Source of the DNA: Burkholderia ambifaria AMMD
Lineage (GTDB): Bacteria; Pseudomonadota; Gammaproteobacteria; Burkholderiales; Burkholderiaceae
DNA: 64,000 bases
NCBI RefSeq assembly: GCF_000203915.1
Contig: NC_008390.1
Span: 1,674,001-1,738,000, forward strand
Direction of reading: 5' to 3'
The translations under genes were made by a program, and so were the position numbers. Positions within the stretch are counted from its first letter, which is position 1. Each line of letters opens with the position of its first letter. Of this stretch, positions 62,341 to 64,000 are shown piece by piece. Under the pieces are notes generated by a model that was not told the origin of the DNA, searched no databases, and was given only the letters and a program-made list of their open reading frames with translations.

Positions 62341-63683
62341 CACACGCCGCCGGCGCTCGGGTTGTCGCCTTGCGTCCACCATTTCGCGCAGTATTTCGCG
62401 CCCTGATACATCACGCACGTGCCGCCCTGGTACGCGGTCGTTGCCGACCACGTCGCCGTGCCGCCGCCGATCGCTTTCCACACGCTCGCCTGGCCCGGTA
62501 CGTCGCCCTGCGTCCACCATTGCGCCTGGTACGTCGTGCCCTGATAGGTGACCGTCGCGCCGGCCGTATAGACCTGGCCGGCCGACCAGGGCGCGCCGGG
62601 CTGCGGCGTGCCGCCGTTCGAGCCGCCGCCGTAGTTCGGATCCTGCGTGACGCCCGCGCCCCACTTGCCGTCGAGCTTGCGGAAGATCGACGCGAACGCG
62701 TACGGCTGCTGCGCGATGCCCGAGCAAGTCGGCGACACATACGCGCCGTTGTTCGGGCACGGCTGGTCGCGGCCGACCGACCAGTTGCCGAAGAACCCGT
62801 AACCGTTGTTGAGCGCCGTATTCAGCACGCTCTGCGCATTGGCGAGCGTGAAGGTTTCGCCCTGCACGTCGTTCATCCCGATCATCGGCGTGACCCCGAC
62901 CATCTGCCAGAGTTGCGCGCCGGTCTTCGGCTGGCCGGCCGACTTGAACGCCGTGTCGAGCTGCGCGTAGAGCGCCTGCGCCGCGCTGATCGCCGCCGCG
63001 CCCATGTCGATGTTCGCGGGGCCGTAGTCCATCGTCATCAGGTTCACCGCGTCGAACGCGACCTTGTTCGCGATGGCCGCGGTCACGACGTTCACGCCAT
63101 CCTGCGTGAGCCCGGTCGGCATCGTCGGCAGCGTCAGCGTGACGTGCAGCGGCCGGCCTTTCGCCGCGTAGTCGGACTGCAGCTGCGCAACCGCCTGGAA
63201 GTTGCGGGCGACGGCGGCGCTGTCCTGCTGCGATGCGCCCTCGATGTCGAAGTCGACATGCGTGAGGCCGTAGGTGTCGATCACGGTTTGATAGGCAGTC
63301 TTCAGCGCGGGGACGGTCGAGCACGCCTGCATCAGCGGCGTGCCGTTCGCGCCGCCGAACGAGACCGCGATCTCGCCGCCTTTCGCGCGATAGCTCGCGA
63401 TCGACGTCGACAGCGACGCGAGCAGATCGCCGCTCGCACCGTTGCCGATCGGCTGCACGCCGCCCCAGGACGGCGCACAGCCGTTGCCCGCCGTCACGAA
63501 CGCGAGCGTGAACTGCTGGATGCCTTGCTGGACGCCGATCCGGTCGACGAGCGGCGTCGGGTAGAGCGTCACGTCGACGAACGGCGCATAGACGCCGGCG
63601 CCATGGGACACGCTCGCGGCGGCGAGCAGGCAGCCCGCGACGAGGGCGCGCGGGTTGAATCGCGACAACACGGTGTTGTTCAT
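62328..63683 (-). CDS. Secreted GH18 chitinase with two C-terminal chitin-binding modules
   Basis: A 451-aa exported chitinase. The signal peptide is about 1-28 (ending SHG). The GH18 domain spans about 30-335 with the catalytic DxDxE as VDFDIEG (Asp144, Asp146, Glu148) and the later MTMDYGPANIDMG. Two CBM5/12 modules follow (about 355-400 and 405-450), each with the WSAGQVYTAGATVTYQG and WWTQGD type of aromatic pattern. The second has a CVMYQGAKYC cysteine pair. It hydrolyses chitin outside the cell. Start ATG 63683 has GGAG at the right distance; no neighbour is functionally linked. Confidence 0.94.
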   Translation of the reverse strand: MNNTVLSRFNPRALVAGCLLAAASVSHGAGVYAPFVDVTLYPTPLVDRIGVQQGIQQFTLAFVTAGNGCAPSWGGVQPIGNGASGDLLASLSTSIASYRAKGGEIAVSFGGANGTPLMQACSTVPALKTAYQTVIDTYGLTHVDFDIEGASQQDSAAVARNFQAVAQLQSDYAAKGRPLHVTLTLPTMPTGLTQDGVNVVTAAIANKVAFDAVNLMTMDYGPANIDMGAAAISAAQALYAQLDTAFKSAGQPKTGAQLWQMVGVTPMIGMNDVQGETFTLANAQSVLNTALNNGYGFFGNWSVGRDQPCPNNGAYVSPTCSGIAQQPYAFASIFRKLDGKWGAGVTQDPNYGGGSNGGTPQPGAPWSAGQVYTAGATVTYQGTTYQAQWWTQGDVPGQASVWKAIGGGTATWSATTAYQGGTCVMYQGAKYCAKWWTQGDNPSAGGVWVKS

Positions 63684-63814
63684 TGTTTTCTCCAAGTGGA
63701 AGAGGGATACGCTGGCCCGCGTATCGCCGCCGGTCGGGCGGCTGCACATGCCCGCCCGGCGGCATGCACATCTTGAAGGATTAGCTCTGAACAATGAACG
63801 GTTGTGCGTTTTTT

Positions 63815-63842
63815 TTATTATTGCGCTGTGTGTAAGTAACAA
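63815..63842 (-). promoter_or_regulatory. Candidate chitinase promoter
   Basis: On the minus strand TTGTTA (63842-63837), a 16-nt spacer and TAATAA (63820-63815), in a short AT-rich patch about 130 bases before the start codon. The rest of 63684-64000 shows no gene. Confidence 0.4.
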
Positions 63843-64000
63843 TCTTGCCGATTCGAGCGAATATTGAAACGTAATGCGGGCGATTTGTCCGCTTGGTCGT
63901 GCGATGAAGTGCAAGCGCCGGACGCTCGATACCGTGCGCCACGGTGAGCGGCCGATGCGTGCGTGGGTGAGTCGCTCCGGCACCGGCAACGTCGGCCGGC

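Overview
The window is GC-rich proteobacterial DNA with the gene content and order of the Burkholderia cepacia complex. The deciding evidence is a complete ornibactin siderophore locus (orbS to orbL) next to a chaperone-usher fimbrial operon. I could not run database searches, so species-level placement is inference.

Layout. 1-333: 3' end of an RND-type outer-membrane efflux lipoprotein. 1169-6037: four-gene chaperone-usher pilus operon (major subunit, usher, chaperone, tip protein) behind an unusually AT-rich leader. 6114-6553: two small exported proteins on the minus strand. 6959-37406: ornibactin locus. The sigma factor OrbS lies downstream of a Fur-box promoter, and three OrbS-type promoters (TAAA-N17-CGTC in all three) precede orbH, orbE and orbI. 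OrbH-G-C-D-F-B supply the MbtH helper, an Asp beta-hydroxylase candidate, the ABC importer, the ferric reductase and the binding protein. OrbE exports, OrbI and OrbJ are the NRPSs, PvdA, PvdF, OrbK and OrbL tailor ornithine, and OrbA is the outer-membrane receptor. Adenylation codes read by eye fit Asp and Ser for modules 2 and 3 of OrbI.

37684-42267: accessory stretch. It holds vapBC with a palindromic operator inside its promoter, a MaoC-like gene, a TnpB element with end hairpins, and a 50-aa orphan ORF. The MaoC gene, TnpB element and orphan ORF lie between two copies of a 57-bp direct repeat. An AbiE-like nucleotidyltransferase/antitoxin pair follows. 42622-43785: M20 amidohydrolase. 43828-54715: cobalamin genes in two divergent operons (cobA-cobE-cobO-cobB leftward; cobW-cobN-chlI-chlD rightward), each behind its own cobalamin riboswitch. 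The chlI/chlD junction carries an A7 slippery heptamer, a 6-nt spacer and a nested stem-loop, so one transcript probably makes both a short AAA+ subunit and a -1 frameshifted AAA+/VWA fusion for the CobN chelatase. 54848-57227: small housekeeping or hypothetical genes. 57499-62197: CoA-transferase, CitMHS transporter, acyl-CoA dehydrogenase and IclR regulator, probably one catabolic operon. 62328-63683: secreted GH18 chitinase with two chitin-binding modules on the minus strand.

No tRNA, rRNA or CRISPR array was seen.
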